From: Vreelandella salicampi
GTDB taxonomy: Bacteria > Pseudomonadota > Gammaproteobacteria > Pseudomonadales > Halomonadaceae
Direction of reading: 5' to 3'
DNA length: 64,000 nt
NCBI RefSeq assembly: GCF_013415105.1
Contig: NZ_JACCDF010000001.1
Location: 310,001 to 374,000, forward strand
The translations under genes were made by a program, and so were the position numbers. Of this stretch, positions 1 through 10,952 are shown in pieces. Under the pieces are notes generated by a model that was not told where the DNA came from, did no database searches, and was given only the letters and a program-made list of their open reading frames with translations. Within the stretch, counting starts at the first letter, position 1, and the number at the start of each line of letters is the position of its first letter.

Positions 1-12
1 CTGAATGGATGG

Positions 13-18
13 TATAAT
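13..18 (+). promoter_or_regulatory. candidate -10 hexamer upstream of the glycosyltransferase
   Basis: A perfect TATAAT is present. Its -35 partner would lie outside the window, so this cannot be tested here. If used, it would give a leader of roughly 130 bases before the TTG start at 155. I see no gene in bases 1-154. Confidence 0.25.
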
Positions 19-154
19 AAATCTATCCCGGCCATAGAACAAGCGAAAGTGTCTTACACAAAGGCAGGCTAACGACCAAGCGGTCACTGTCGTCGAACTG
101 ACTTATTTGTTGTTTAAGGTATCCTTATGACATTCATGTGGCTCGGAGGTTACC

Positions 155-1273
155 TTGCACATCGCTGATGTAACGATGTTTCACGCCCCCGCCAGTGGTG
201 GCGTACGTACCTATTTGCAGGCCAAGCATCGCGTCTTTTCACACTACCCTGACTTGCGTACCAGCCTGCTGGTACCGGGAGCGGAACGAGACAGTCTAGG
301 TGACCTACATACTTTACCGGCATTGCACTTACCCTTAGGGCAAGGCTATCGCTTTCCATTGCGCGCCGCCCCGTGGCGCGATGCGCTGCTCCGGCTCCAA
401 CCGGATATCATTGAAGCTGGCGATCCTTATGTGACCGCCTGGGCAGCGCTTGAGGCAGGACAAAGGCTTGGCATTCCGGTGGTCGGGTTTTATCACTCGG
501 ACTTGCCGCGCCTGATGGGCGACCGCTTTGGGCGTCACGTACGTCAGCGTTTGATTGGTTACGTCACAAGGCTATATCGCCGGTTCGATAGCGTATTGGC
601 GCCGTGTCAGGCAATGGCCAATCGGCTACAGGACTGGGGAGTAGAAAACGTTCGCGTACAGCCATTAGGCGTCGATTTAAACCTATTTAACCCTCAGCAG
701 CGTGATCCCGCCTTCCGCCAAGCGATGGGATTGCCCAGCGATAAAAAACTGCTGATCTTTGTCGGGCGCAACTCCCGCGAGAAAAATATCGATGTGCTGC
801 TTTCAACAATGCGCCAGCTAGGCAGCGATTATCATTTGTTGTTGATGGGGCCAGGCATGCCGCATCAGGTACCCACGAATGTCACCGTGGTCGACCGCTG
901 CTGTGGCGCGCATGAAGTCGCCGCCGCCTTAGCCAGTAGCGATGCCTTGCTGCATGCGGGCACACGGGAAACCTTTGGGTTGATCGCCCAGGAGGCCATG
1001 GCCTGTGGTACGCCGGTGATTGGTGCCAGGGCCGGTGCGCTTGCCGAGAATGTACCGCTTGGCGCCGGTATTTTATGCCGTCCCCTCGACCCATCGGCCA
1101 TGGCCGAAGCCTGTACGGCATTATTCAGCAACGACGTCGCAGCCAGTGGCCATTATGCGCGACGTTATGTGGAGCGCCACTTCAACTGGGATAGCGTGAT
1201 GCACGCCTTACTGGCTCACTATGGCACCTTACGCGATGACAGCTTGCCCTATGCGCTCCCTCAGCATCGCTAA
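155..1273 (+). CDS. GT4-family glycosyltransferase
   Basis: A retaining GT-B glycosyltransferase of about 372 residues that should move a sugar, probably mannose or glucose from a nucleotide sugar, to a lipid or glycan on the cytoplasmic side. The N-terminal acceptor half includes a YHSDLP segment near residue 113. The donor half has VGRNSREKN near 204 and the E-x7-E signature (Glu272, Glu280) in the RETFGLIAQE segment. The start is TTG with GGAGG five bases upstream; the next in-frame ATG (176) would cut into the first beta strand. The 3' end overlaps the next gene, a flippase-like membrane protein, so both probably act on one lipid-linked product. It resembles MgtA/PimB-type alpha-mannosyltransferases, but the substrate cannot be read from sequence. 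Confidence 0.85.
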   Translation: MHIADVTMFHAPASGGVRTYLQAKHRVFSHYPDLRTSLLVPGAERDSLGDLHTLPALHLPLGQGYRFPLRAAPWRDALLRLQPDIIEAGDPYVTAWAALEAGQRLGIPVVGFYHSDLPRLMGDRFGRHVRQRLIGYVTRLYRRFDSVLAPCQAMANRLQDWGVENVRVQPLGVDLNLFNPQQRDPAFRQAMGLPSDKKLLIFVGRNSREKNIDVLLSTMRQLGSDYHLLLMGPGMPHQVPTNVTVVDRCCGAHEVAAALASSDALLHAGTRETFGLIAQEAMACGTPVIGARAGALAENVPLGAGILCRPLDPSAMAEACTALFSNDVAASGHYARRYVERHFNWDSVMHALLAHYGTLRDDSLPYALPQHR

Positions 1274-2270
1274 GCCCAAAAGCTGGCTGCGTTGGCAACC
1301 ACTGCACGCTGTGATGATGGCGATGGCACTGGGATTGCCATTGCTGCTAACCGCATGGATCGGCGGCCTTGAGGCGTGGCATCGCGTCAAGCAGTTCCCA
1401 CTAGGCGTTCTGATGCTCATGCTACTACTCGCGTTTCTGTGTTGGAATTTGAACGCCGCACGGTTGCGTTTAATGCTAGGGGGGCGGGCTGGAGCGCTTG
1501 GCCAGCGAGGTGCCTTAGGCATTGAGTTGGCGTCTAAATTTGCCCTGTGCGCCACGCCTGGCGGCAGCGGGGGGCCTGCCACGCTGCTGTTGCTATTGGC
1601 ACAGCGCGGTTTTCCCCCATCCAAAGGCAGCGCTGTCTTCCTGATTGACCAGGGCTGCGACATGCTGTTCTTTCTTAGCATGCTCGGCGGGCTGGTACTG
1701 TTTTCGCTAACCAACGAGGTCGACTGGCCGCATCAGGCGCTGGTGCAATCGGCACTGGCTGGCTTGGCGCTGATCGCTTTGCTGGTTTGCCTGCTGGTCT
1801 ATCACCTGCCCCGCTTATTGCGGGTTCGGCGCTTCAGGCTTACTTGGCTAAGCCGTAACCGTCGTCGACGGCTTGCCCGTGGCTTTCTGGGTTTTCGCCA
1901 AGCGTTAACGGTAACGCTGTCGCTTCCGCGCACCACTCTGCTTGCGATGCTCTTGCTGACCACCTTGCACTGGCTGATGCGTTACAGCCTGCTGTATTTG
2001 GCCGTGCTGGGCGTAGGTGGCAATGTCGATTGGGAGTGGACGTTCTTGACCCAAATGCTGGCCATGGCCGCCAGCCAGTTAAGCTTTTTGCCTGGAGGGG
2101 CCGGCGCGGCTGAAGTCGGGGTGGGTTCTTTGCTACTGCCGTTAATGGCCGCCGAACAAGCTGCCGCTGCCGTGCTGATATGGCGACTGGTCAGCTATCA
2201 TCTCTATTTAGCCGCCGGAGCCCCGTTTTTCTTACGTTACGGGATTCGGTTGTTCAAACGTAGCCCCTAG
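1251..2270 (+). CDS. flippase-like integral membrane protein (LPG-synthase TM family, UPF0104)
   Basis: A protein of about 340 residues with some eight hydrophobic segments and the family signature loops: a glycine-rich TPGGSGGPATLL near residue 105, DQGCD near 130, and FLPGGAGAAEVG near 280. The fold is that of the transmembrane part of lysyl-phosphatidylglycerol synthase (PF03706). The soluble aminoacyl-transferase domain is absent, so it is not MprF. Three in-frame ATGs (1221, 1236, 1251) all overlap the glycosyltransferase. I chose 1251 as the least overlapping; none has a strong ribosome site. With the preceding glycosyltransferase it may form a transfer-and-translocation pair. A second member of the family is at 62137-63112. 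Confidence 0.8.
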   Translation: MRSLSIAKPKSWLRWQPLHAVMMAMALGLPLLLTAWIGGLEAWHRVKQFPLGVLMLMLLLAFLCWNLNAARLRLMLGGRAGALGQRGALGIELASKFALCATPGGSGGPATLLLLLAQRGFPPSKGSAVFLIDQGCDMLFFLSMLGGLVLFSLTNEVDWPHQALVQSALAGLALIALLVCLLVYHLPRLLRVRRFRLTWLSRNRRRRLARGFLGFRQALTVTLSLPRTTLLAMLLLTTLHWLMRYSLLYLAVLGVGGNVDWEWTFLTQMLAMAASQLSFLPGGAGAAEVGVGSLLLPLMAAEQAAAAVLIWRLVSYHLYLAAGAPFFLRYGIRLFKRSP

Positions 2271-2308
2271 GGCTGGCGTTTCCACGTAAGCTGCCCGACC
2301 GGACAAAA

Positions 2309-2334
2309 AAAGAGCACCCGAAGGTGCTCTTTTA
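2309..2334. terminator. bidirectional intrinsic terminator
   Basis: An eight-base-pair stem AGAGCACC/GGTGCTCT with a CGAA loop is preceded by an A-run and followed by TTTT. It lies between the convergent flippase-like gene and sucD and can serve both. Confidence 0.85.
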
Positions 2335-2357
2335 AGATTGGCAGGTAAAACAAGTGC

Positions 2358-3230
2358 TTACCAGCCAGTCACTTCTTTCAATGCATCGCCGATTTCAGCC
2401 AGCGAACGCACGGTTTTGACACCGGCGTCTTCCAACGCGGCAAACTTCTCGTCGGCAGTACCTTTACCGCCTGAAATGATTGCGCCAGCGTGGCCCATAC
2501 GCTTACCGGGAGGTGCGGTGACACCGGCAATGTAAGAGACAACGGGCTTGGAAACGTTGGCTTTGATGTAAGCCGAGGCTTCTTCTTCCGCCGTACCGCC
2601 GATTTCACCGATCATGACGATCGCTTCGGTCTTCGGATCGTTCTCAAACAGCTCGAGAATATCGATAAAGTTAGAGCCCGGAATCGGATCGCCGCCGATG
2701 CCCACACAGGTGGACTGGCCAAAGCCGTGATCGGTGGTCTGCTTGACCGCTTCGTAGGTCAATGTGCCCGAACGCGATACGATGCCGACACGGCCCGGCT
2801 GGTGGATGTGCCCCGGCATGATGCCGATTTTGCACTCACCCGGGGTGATAACACCCGGGCAGTTCGGGCCGATCAGGCGTACGCCCAGCTCGTCGCATTT
2901 CACTTTCGCTTCGAGCATGTCGAGTGTGGCGATGCCTTCGGTAATACACACGATGAGCTTGATACCGGCGTTGGCCGCTTCAAGAATCGAGTCTTTACAG
3001 AACGGTGCCGGTACGTAGATAACGCTGGCTTCCGCGCCTGTCTTCGCCACCGCTTCTTTCACGGTGTTGAAAACCGGCAGGCCTAGATGCTCTTGGCCGC
3101 CTTTACCCGGCGTCACACCACCGACCATCTGCGTTCCGTAGGCAATCGCCTGCTCGGAGTGGAACGTACCTTGGCCACCAGTGAAACCTTGGCAGATGAC
3201 CTTGGTGTTCTTATCGATCAGGATGCTCAT
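2358..3230 (-). CDS. sucD: succinyl-CoA synthetase, alpha subunit
   Basis: The 290-residue alpha subunit of succinyl-CoA ligase, which makes ATP or GTP from succinyl-CoA in the TCA cycle as an alpha2beta2 enzyme with SucC. It has the N-terminal CoA-binding fold ([11 protein letters not shown] near residue 14), the GPNCPG motif near 121, and the active-site His247 that is phosphorylated, in GKRMGHAGA. Length is normal. The ATG shares one base with the sucC stop (TAATG), indicating translational coupling. It is the last gene of the TCA block, followed by a terminator. Confidence 0.98.
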   Translation of the reverse strand: MSILIDKNTKVICQGFTGGQGTFHSEQAIAYGTQMVGGVTPGKGGQEHLGLPVFNTVKEAVAKTGAEASVIYVPAPFCKDSILEAANAGIKLIVCITEGIATLDMLEAKVKCDELGVRLIGPNCPGVITPGECKIGIMPGHIHQPGRVGIVSRSGTLTYEAVKQTTDHGFGQSTCVGIGGDPIPGSNFIDILELFENDPKTEAIVMIGEIGGTAEEEASAYIKANVSKPVVSYIAGVTAPPGKRMGHAGAIISGGKGTADEKFAALEDAGVKTVRSLAEIGDALKEVTGW

Positions 3231-4396
3231 TACTTGCCCTCCGCCGCTTTAACGACCTGCTGAGCCGCGTCGGTCAGACTGGTAGCCGCGATGATATTCA
3301 GACCGCTAGACGCGAGTTTTTCCGTGCCTAGCTCGGCGTTGTTACCTTCCAGACGTACGACCACCGGCACGTTGACACCGACCTGCTCAACGGCACCGAT
3401 AATGCCTTCCGCAATCATGTCGCAACGTACGATACCGCCGAAAATGTTGACCAATACGGCCTTAACGGAGTCGTCAGAGAGAATCAGCTTGAAGGCTTCC
3501 GCTACGCGCTCTTTGGTAGCGCCGCCGCCAACATCGAGGAAGTTGGCCGGTTTACCGCCGTTCAGGTTGACGATGTCCATGGTGCCCATGGCCAAGCCTG
3601 CGCCATTCACCATGCAGCCGATGTTGCCATCGAGCGCGACATAGTTAAGTTCCCACGCAGCGGCTTCCGCTTCGCGCTCGTCTTCCTGCGACGGGTCACG
3701 CATCGCCTGGAGGTCTGGGTGACGGTACAGTGCGTTGCTGTCCAGCCCAAGTTTGGCGTCGAGACAGTGGAGATTGCCTTCGTCAGTGATAACCAGCGGG
3801 TTAATCTCTAACAGCGCCAGGTCTTTATCGTGGAACAGCTTAGACAGTCCCAGGAAGACCTTGGTGAACTGCTTGACCTGATCGCCAGAAAGGCCTAGCG
3901 CAAAGGCCAGCTCACGCGCTTGGTACGGCTGTGCGCCAACCAGCGGGTCGATCTCGGCTTTGAGAATTTTTTCCGGCGTTTCTTCGGCAACTTTCTCGAT
4001 TTCTACGCCGCCTTCGGTAGAGGCCATAAAGACCACGCGGCGGGTCGTACGGTCGACGACGGCACCCAGATAAAGCTCATCGGCGATATCGGTGCAGGTC
4101 TCGATCAGAATCTTGGAAACCGGCTGACCGTGTTCATCGGTCTGGAACGTCACCAAGTTTTTACCCAGCCACTGCTCGGCGAAGGCTTTAGCATCGGCAG
4201 GGTCTTTAATAAGCTTAACGCCGCCTGCTTTACCACGACCACCGGCATGCACCTGGGCTTTTACCACCCACATGTCGCCACCGATCTTTTTGCATGCTTC
4301 TGCTGCTTCTTCAGGAGTGTCCACTGCAAAACTTTTGGACACTGGCAGACCATAATCGGCAAACAGCTGTTTGCCTTGATACTCGTGAAGGTTCAT
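3230..4396 (-). CDS. sucC: succinyl-CoA synthetase, beta subunit
   Basis: The 388-residue ATP-grasp beta subunit of succinyl-CoA ligase. It opens with [19 protein letters not shown], the typical N-terminus, has the [16 protein letters not shown] nucleotide-binding loop near residue 45, and the C-terminal CoA-ligase part containing [11 protein letters not shown] and [10 protein letters not shown]. No residues are missing. It is separated from lpd by about 160 bases holding a hairpin, so it may be reached by read-through or by an internal promoter. Confidence 0.98.
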   Translation of the reverse strand: MNLHEYQGKQLFADYGLPVSKSFAVDTPEEAAEACKKIGGDMWVVKAQVHAGGRGKAGGVKLIKDPADAKAFAEQWLGKNLVTFQTDEHGQPVSKILIETCTDIADELYLGAVVDRTTRRVVFMASTEGGVEIEKVAEETPEKILKAEIDPLVGAQPYQARELAFALGLSGDQVKQFTKVFLGLSKLFHDKDLALLEINPLVITDEGNLHCLDAKLGLDSNALYRHPDLQAMRDPSQEDEREAEAAAWELNYVALDGNIGCMVNGAGLAMGTMDIVNLNGGKPANFLDVGGGATKERVAEAFKLILSDDSVKAVLVNIFGGIVRCDMIAEGIIGAVEQVGVNVPVVVRLEGNNAELGTEKLASSGLNIIAATSLTDAAQQVVKAAEGK

Positions 4397-4515
4397 CGAT
4401 TCATGCCATTGGTTGCATGTGACTCGAATGATGGCAAGCCATTAACGTACTCCCCATCCCCGTACTTTCGATTCCTGTCTTTCACCACAAATGAAAAGAC
4501 ATGGCCGAAAGTGTT

Positions 4516-4541
4516 GCGCCACCGATTGGTGGCGCTTTTTT
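4516..4541 (+). terminator. terminator-like hairpin facing against the operon
   Basis: Perfect stem GCGCCACC/GGTGGCGC with a GATT loop, followed by six T on the plus strand. The flanking genes lpd and sucC both run on the minus strand, where the hairpin is followed by AACACTTT and lacks a proper U-tract. It would stop plus-strand (antisense) transcripts well and operon transcripts poorly. Confidence 0.6.
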
Positions 4542-4555
4542 GTTACTTCATTACG

Positions 4556-6040
<1,485 letters not shown>

Positions 6041-6081
6041 CTAAGTGCGATTAAGCGTATCTACGAGGTTAGTCGCGATCC

Positions 6082-7683
6082 TTACACGTCTAGCAGCAGG
6101 CGCGCGGGATCTTCCAGCAACTCTTTCATGGTCACTAGGAATTGCACCGCGTCTTTGCCGTCGATCATACGGTGGTCGTAAGAAACCGCCAGGTACATCA
6201 TGGGGCGAATTTCGACCTTCCCGTTGACCGCCATGGGGCGTTCCTGGATTTTGTGCATGCCCAGGATAGCCGTTTGCGGCGGGTTAATGATCGGGGTCGA
6301 CATGAGCGACCCGAAGATACCGCCATTGGTGATCGTGAAGGTGCCGCCCTGCATCTCGTCGATGCCCAGTTTGCCATCGCGCGCACGCTTACCGAAGTCA
6401 ACGATCGTTTTCTCAACATCGGCGATCTTCATGCTGTCGGTATCGCGTAGCACCGGCACCACCAAGCCGCGGTCGGTGGAGACCGCCACGCCGATATCCT
6501 GGTAGCCGTGGTAGACGATATCCGTCCCATCGATGGAGGCGTTGACATCCGGGAAGCGCTTAAGCGCCTCTGAAGCCGCTTTGACGAAGAAGCCCATAAA
6601 GCCAAGCTTGGTGTCGTGAGCCTTGAGGAAGGTGTCTTTGTACTGGGCACGCAAATCCATCACTGCGCCCATATCCACCTCGTTATAGGTGGTCAGCATC
6701 GCCGCAGTTTGCTGGGCTTGAACCAAGCGCTTGGCAATGGTTTGGCGCAAGCGGCTCATGGGTACTCGCTTCTCGGGGCGCTCGCCTTCTACCACCGGCG
6801 CCGCCGTAGCGGTGCCTTTGGGAGCCGCAGAGCCGCCCGACGCCTTCTTGGCAGAGCCGCCTTTAACCGCTTTCTGAACGTCTTCTTTCAAGATGCGGCC
6901 ACCTTTGCCGGTGCCCTCAATCTTGGCAACGTCCAGGTCGTACTCGGCCACCATTTTACGCGCGGCCGGCGCAAGAATTTTGTCGCCGACCTTCTCATCA
7001 CCGCTGCCGTCATCGGCACTGCTTTCGGCTTTATGCGGTGTCGAATCAGCACCAGTGCTATTATTGCTGCTATCGCCGCCAGCACCTTCAGCGAAGATAG
7101 CCAGCACTTCCTCAGAGGCAACTTGACTGCCTTCTTCGGCTTTAATCTCGGCGAGCGCACCATCCGCTGGAGCGACCACTTCGAGCACAACCTTGTCGGT
7201 TTCGATATCTGCCAGCACTTCATCGCGCTTGACCGCTTCGCCGACTTTTTTATGCCACGTGGCCACGGTACCTTCCTGCACAGACTCAGGAAAGGACGGT
7301 GCCTTCACTTCGTGCTGCTGGCCACCGCCGCCGTTACCACCGCTGGCTTTCTTCTCTTCTGCTTTTCCTTCGCTCGCGGTGTCAGAGGGTTTGTCTTCTT
7401 TATCACTGTCATCACTGTCGCCAGAACCGCTGTCACCAGAAGCACTGCCTTCACCGATCTTGCCCAATACCTGCTCGGACTCTACGGTATCACCCTCTTC
7501 GACCATGACATCGGTCAGAGTGCCCGCTTCCGGTGCGACAACTTCAAGCACCACTTTGTCGGTTTCAATTTCAACAATCAGCTCGTCACGCTCAACACTG
7601 TCGCCTGGCTTTTTATGCCAAGCCGCTACAGTGCCTTCGGCAACGGATTCTGGAAAGTTTGGCGCTTTGATCTCGGTAGCCAT
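6082..7683 (-). CDS. sucB: dihydrolipoyllysine succinyltransferase (E2o) with two lipoyl domains
   Basis: The E2 core of 2-oxoglutarate dehydrogenase, 533 residues. In order it contains lipoyl domain 1 (about 1-77, lipoyl Lys43 in [10 protein letters not shown]), an acidic Ser/Asp/Glu/Lys linker (78-123), lipoyl domain 2 (about 124-200, Lys164 in the same motif), another flexible linker, the E3-binding domain (about 236-274, [15 protein letters not shown]), and the catalytic domain ending with HRMIDGKDA (His504, Asp508). Most succinyltransferases, such as E. coli SucB at about 405 residues, carry one lipoyl domain, so the duplication is notable. Its place between sucA and lpd and its strand support E2o rather than a pyruvate E2. 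Confidence 0.95.
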   Translation of the reverse strand: MATEIKAPNFPESVAEGTVAAWHKKPGDSVERDELIVEIETDKVVLEVVAPEAGTLTDVMVEEGDTVESEQVLGKIGEGSASGDSGSGDSDDSDKEDKPSDTASEGKAEEKKASGGNGGGGQQHEVKAPSFPESVQEGTVATWHKKVGEAVKRDEVLADIETDKVVLEVVAPADGALAEIKAEEGSQVASEEVLAIFAEGAGGDSSNNSTGADSTPHKAESSADDGSGDEKVGDKILAPAARKMVAEYDLDVAKIEGTGKGGRILKEDVQKAVKGGSAKKASGGSAAPKGTATAAPVVEGERPEKRVPMSRLRQTIAKRLVQAQQTAAMLTTYNEVDMGAVMDLRAQYKDTFLKAHDTKLGFMGFFVKAASEALKRFPDVNASIDGTDIVYHGYQDIGVAVSTDRGLVVPVLRDTDSMKIADVEKTIVDFGKRARDGKLGIDEMQGGTFTITNGGIFGSLMSTPIINPPQTAILGMHKIQERPMAVNGKVEIRPMMYLAVSYDHRMIDGKDAVQFLVTMKELLEDPARLLLDV

Positions 7684-7721
7684 GTCGTTTCCCTTATAGA
7701 TTCTTTAAATCCGGTGGGCGC

Positions 7722-10556
7722 TTATAGATTAAAAGCGTCTTCCACCAGCTGGCGCTGCTGTTCAGTGTGAACGGACATATAGCCTGCCGCCGGTGCAGCG
7801 GAAGCCGGTCGCCCAGCGAACTTCAATTTGCCGCCTAAGCCTTCTTTGAGCATATCGGCCACGGCACGCATGTGGTGCTGGCTGGGATACCAAGCGCCCT
7901 GATTGAGCGGTTCTTCCTGACACCACACAATGTCCTCCAACTGGGAATACGCTTGAAGCGTTTCCAGAAGTTCCTCTTTCGGGAAAGGATAGAGCTGCTC
8001 AAGGCGAATGATGGCAGTGTCCTGACGGTCATTATCAACACGCCAAGCCGCCAAGTCGTAATAGACCTTACCCGCACACAAAATAGCGCGTGTTACTTTC
8101 TCTGGTGCTAATTTAGCCTGGTCAGGCAGCACCATGAAGAACTTGCCATACGCCAGATCATCCAGATGTGAAATCGCTTCTTTATGGCGCAACAATGACT
8201 TCGGCGTCATTACCACTAGCGGTTTACGCAGCGGACGAATCACCTGACGACGCAGCAGATGGAAAATCTGTGCCGGTGTAGTCGGCACGCATACCTGCAT
8301 GTTGTGCTCGGCACACATCTGCAAGAAGCGCTCAAGGCGTGCTGACGAGTGCTCAGGACCCTGGCCTTCGTACCCGTGCGGTAGCAACATGGTCAAACCA
8401 CATAGCCGCCCCCATTTGGTTTCACCCGAGGAGATGAACTGATCCACGACGACTTGGGCGCCGTTGAAGAAGTCACCAAACTGCGCTTCCCAGACCACCA
8501 AATCATTCGGTGCAGTGGTGGAATAGCCGTACTCAAATGCCAGCACGGCTTCTTCTGATAAGTAAGAGTCATGGATCGTAAAGCGCGGCTGCCCTTCCTT
8601 CAGATTTTGCAGCGGCACATAGGTGGTACCGTCTTTCTGGTTGTGCACTACCGCGTGGCGGTGTGAGAAAGTGCCTCGCCCGACGTCTTGGCCGGTAATC
8701 CGGACGGGGTGACCTTGGTCAATGAGCGTGGCGTACGCCAGCGTTTCCGCAAAGCCCCAGTTGAGACCCATGCCACCGGCCTGCATCTTGCGACGGTCGT
8801 CATATATCTTGGCGACCTGGCGCTGCACGTCGATCCCATCGGAGATAGTGCACATCTTCGCTGCTAATTTTTGCAACAGCTTCATATCCACCGTCGTGTC
8901 GGCATTGCCGGTCCACTCGTGGCCGATATAGGGTTGCCAGTCGACAAATAGCGAGGTGTTAGGCTCTTGCACCAGCGCGTTAGCTACGTGGTTGCCTGCC
9001 GTCAGGTCTTCACGGTATTTCTCGACCATCGCCTTGGCTTCATCGTCACTGACCACACCGTCTTGTATCAGGCTTTCAATGAACAGCGAGCGCGCTGAAG
9101 GATGCTGTTTGATTTTGGTGTACATCATCGGCTGAGTACCGGAAGGCTCATCTGCTTCGTTATGGCCACGGCGGCGATAACACACCAAATCGATGACGAC
9201 ATCTTTCTTAAATTGCTGACGGTAATCCAGCGCCACTTGGGTGGCATGCAGCACCGCATCAGGATCATCGCCATTAACATGGAAAATCGGCGCTTGAACC
9301 ATTTTAGCGATATCGGTGCAATACTCGGTCGAGCGAGCATCTAGCGGATGGGACGTGGTAAAGCCCACCTGGTTATTGATCACGATATGGACGGTGCCGC
9401 CGGTCTTGTACGCGCGAGTTTGAGACATCTGGAATGTCTCCATCACCACGCCCTGGCCGGCAAAGGCCGCATCACCATGCACATTGATGGGCAGGACTTT
9501 ATCGCCTGCCGAGTCATCGCGACGATCTTGGCGAGCGCGTACCGAGCCTTCTACCACAGGCGCGACAATTTCCAAGTGCGACGGGTTAAACGATAGCGCT
9601 AGATGCACCTCACCGCCCGGCGACATGACGTTGGAACTGAAGCCCTGGTGATATTTGACATCACCGGAACCCCGTTCAATGACTTTTTTGCCATCGAACT
9701 CGTCAATCAGATCCGTCGGGTTTTTGCCCAGAATATTGACCAAAAGGTTGAGACGGCCGCGGTGCGCCATGCCGATAACGACTTCCTTGGTACCGTAACC
9801 ACCGGCACGCTGGATCAACTCGTCCATCATCGGAATAAAGGTTTCACCCCCTTCAAGGCCGAAACGCTTCGTCCCTGGGTACTTGGACGCGAGGTAGTTT
9901 TCCAACCCTTCAGCTGCCGTCAAGCGCTCAAGTACATGCTTGCGTACATCGTCGCTGAACTTGGGCATACTGCGCACCGTTTCAAAACGACGCTGCAGCC
10001 AACGTTTCTCTTCGGTATCGACAATGTGCATGATTTCGCAGCCGATAGAGCGGCAATAGGTGCGCTCCAGGGCGTCGACGATGTCACGCAGCGGTGCTTT
10101 ATCGGCACCTAAAAAGAAAGAACCGGTCTGGAACTCAACGTCCAAGTCTGCTTTAGAAAGCTGATGGAAGGAGAGGTCTAGATCCGGAACGGGGGTGGGA
10201 TTTCGCAGTCCTAGCGGGTCGATATTGGCCTTCTGATGCCCACGGAAACGATAAGCGTTAATCAGCTGCAGGACTTTCACCTGCTTTTTGTTTTCGCCGC
10301 TGTCGACAGCGGCCGCTACACGGCCTGGGCGTGCTTCACGCCCCAGCTGGTAGAACTGATCACGAATCGGGCTAAGTGGAACATCGTGAGAGGCACTGCC
10401 TTCGGGACGCGGTAGCGAATCAAAATAATTACGCCACTCGTCCGGGACAGCATTGGGATCATCGAGGTACTGCTCGTAAAGCGCTTCCACGTAGTGGGCA
10501 TTGCCACCACTAACGTGAGAGGAACGCCACATCAACTCCATTATGCCTTGTTGCAT
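7722..10556 (-). CDS. sucA: 2-oxoglutarate dehydrogenase E1 component
   Basis: The thiamine-diphosphate E1 subunit, about 944 residues, which decarboxylates 2-oxoglutarate and succinylates the lipoyl groups of SucB. Visible motifs are GMAHRGRLNLLVN, SFNPSHLEIVAPVVEG, the ThDP/Mg segment HGDAAFAGQGVV, NNQVGFTT, and a C-terminal half with QDVGRGTFSHRHAV. The reading frame stays open up to 10685, but homology begins at MQQGIMELMWRSSHVSGGNA, so I place the start at 10556; ATG 10541, preceded by AAGG, is an alternative. It begins the sucAB-lpd-sucCD run, with a terminator and probably its own promoter between it and sdhB. Confidence 0.96.
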   Translation of the reverse strand: MQQGIMELMWRSSHVSGGNAHYVEALYEQYLDDPNAVPDEWRNYFDSLPRPEGSASHDVPLSPIRDQFYQLGREARPGRVAAAVDSGENKKQVKVLQLINAYRFRGHQKANIDPLGLRNPTPVPDLDLSFHQLSKADLDVEFQTGSFFLGADKAPLRDIVDALERTYCRSIGCEIMHIVDTEEKRWLQRRFETVRSMPKFSDDVRKHVLERLTAAEGLENYLASKYPGTKRFGLEGGETFIPMMDELIQRAGGYGTKEVVIGMAHRGRLNLLVNILGKNPTDLIDEFDGKKVIERGSGDVKYHQGFSSNVMSPGGEVHLALSFNPSHLEIVAPVVEGSVRARQDRRDDSAGDKVLPINVHGDAAFAGQGVVMETFQMSQTRAYKTGGTVHIVINNQVGFTTSHPLDARSTEYCTDIAKMVQAPIFHVNGDDPDAVLHATQVALDYRQQFKKDVVIDLVCYRRRGHNEADEPSGTQPMMYTKIKQHPSARSLFIESLIQDGVVSDDEAKAMVEKYREDLTAGNHVANALVQEPNTSLFVDWQPYIGHEWTGNADTTVDMKLLQKLAAKMCTISDGIDVQRQVAKIYDDRRKMQAGGMGLNWGFAETLAYATLIDQGHPVRITGQDVGRGTFSHRHAVVHNQKDGTTYVPLQNLKEGQPRFTIHDSYLSEEAVLAFEYGYSTTAPNDLVVWEAQFGDFFNGAQVVVDQFISSGETKWGRLCGLTMLLPHGYEGQGPEHSSARLERFLQMCAEHNMQVCVPTTPAQIFHLLRRQVIRPLRKPLVVMTPKSLLRHKEAISHLDDLAYGKFFMVLPDQAKLAPEKVTRAILCAGKVYYDLAAWRVDNDRQDTAIIRLEQLYPFPKEELLETLQAYSQLEDIVWCQEEPLNQGAWYPSQHHMRAVADMLKEGLGGKLKFAGRPASAAPAAGYMSVHTEQQRQLVEDAFNL

Positions 10557-10802
10557 CTCTCGGTCACCCTGCACTGATGGGGTGGTATCGGTATCGCCAC
10601 GCAAAGCGACGACAACGCTATTGCCCTGCCGGCGGGGCGGGACGTTTGCCGGCGGCGCCGACCCATGGTCGGAAGCCCTTACCACTTGTACGACAGCAGT
10701 TTGTTTTTACTGCTTTTGCTAACTCTTTCTTTACTTACTTACGTCGTTCTTTACATAAGTAGTTCTTTATATGCGTAGCTCTTTGCTAATCAGTCCATGC
10801 TC

Positions 10803-10831
10803 AAAAGCCGGTACTCGCGGCACCGGCTTTT
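10803..10831 (-). terminator. intrinsic terminator after sdhB
   Basis: Stem AAAAGCCGGT/ACCGGCTTTT (ten base pairs) with a nine-base loop, ending in a T-run on the minus strand. It probably ends the sdhCDAB transcript before sucA. Confidence 0.75.
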
Positions 10832-10842
10832 AAACTTGGCTG

Positions 10843-10877
10843 GTTAGGTGGTGCGACTCACCGTCGCACCACCTAAC
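10843..10877. repeat. perfect 15-bp inverted repeat with 5-base loop
   Basis: GTTAGGTGGTGCGAC, loop TCACC, then its exact reverse complement. There is no U-tract. It sits about 75 bases downstream of sdhB and just before the terminator on the minus strand, so it could protect the 3' end of the sdh mRNA or assist termination. Confidence 0.75.
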
Positions 10878-10952
10878 GTTCCCTATGATAACAAGCGAAG
10901 CGCTTGGATTTAAGTGGCATTGATGCGCAACTTAAGTGGCACTCGCTTTTTC

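Larger units (their letters stand above)
10557..10952. promoter_or_regulatory. sdhB-sucA intergenic region
   Basis: About 400 bases with no convincing gene. It holds the sdh terminator (10803-10831), a longer dyad (10843-10877), and a direct repeat TTAAGTGGCA at 10910-10919 and 10932-10941. On the minus strand between about 10775 and 10710 there are three imperfect AAAGAAC-type repeats upstream of sucA, with a possible -10 (TATAAA on minus, 10766-10771). No good -35 was found, so the sucA promoter remains a guess. Confidence 0.4.

Noticed and set aside
6616..7770. 384-codon open frame on the plus strand opposite sucB
   Set aside because: It is antisense to an intact, strongly conserved gene, and its composition (Phe/His/Arg-rich) is that of reversed codons; no domain recognised.
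10557..10685. N-terminal extension of SucA up to 10685
   Set aside because: The extra 43 residues do not resemble E1 proteins; the conserved start is at 10556.
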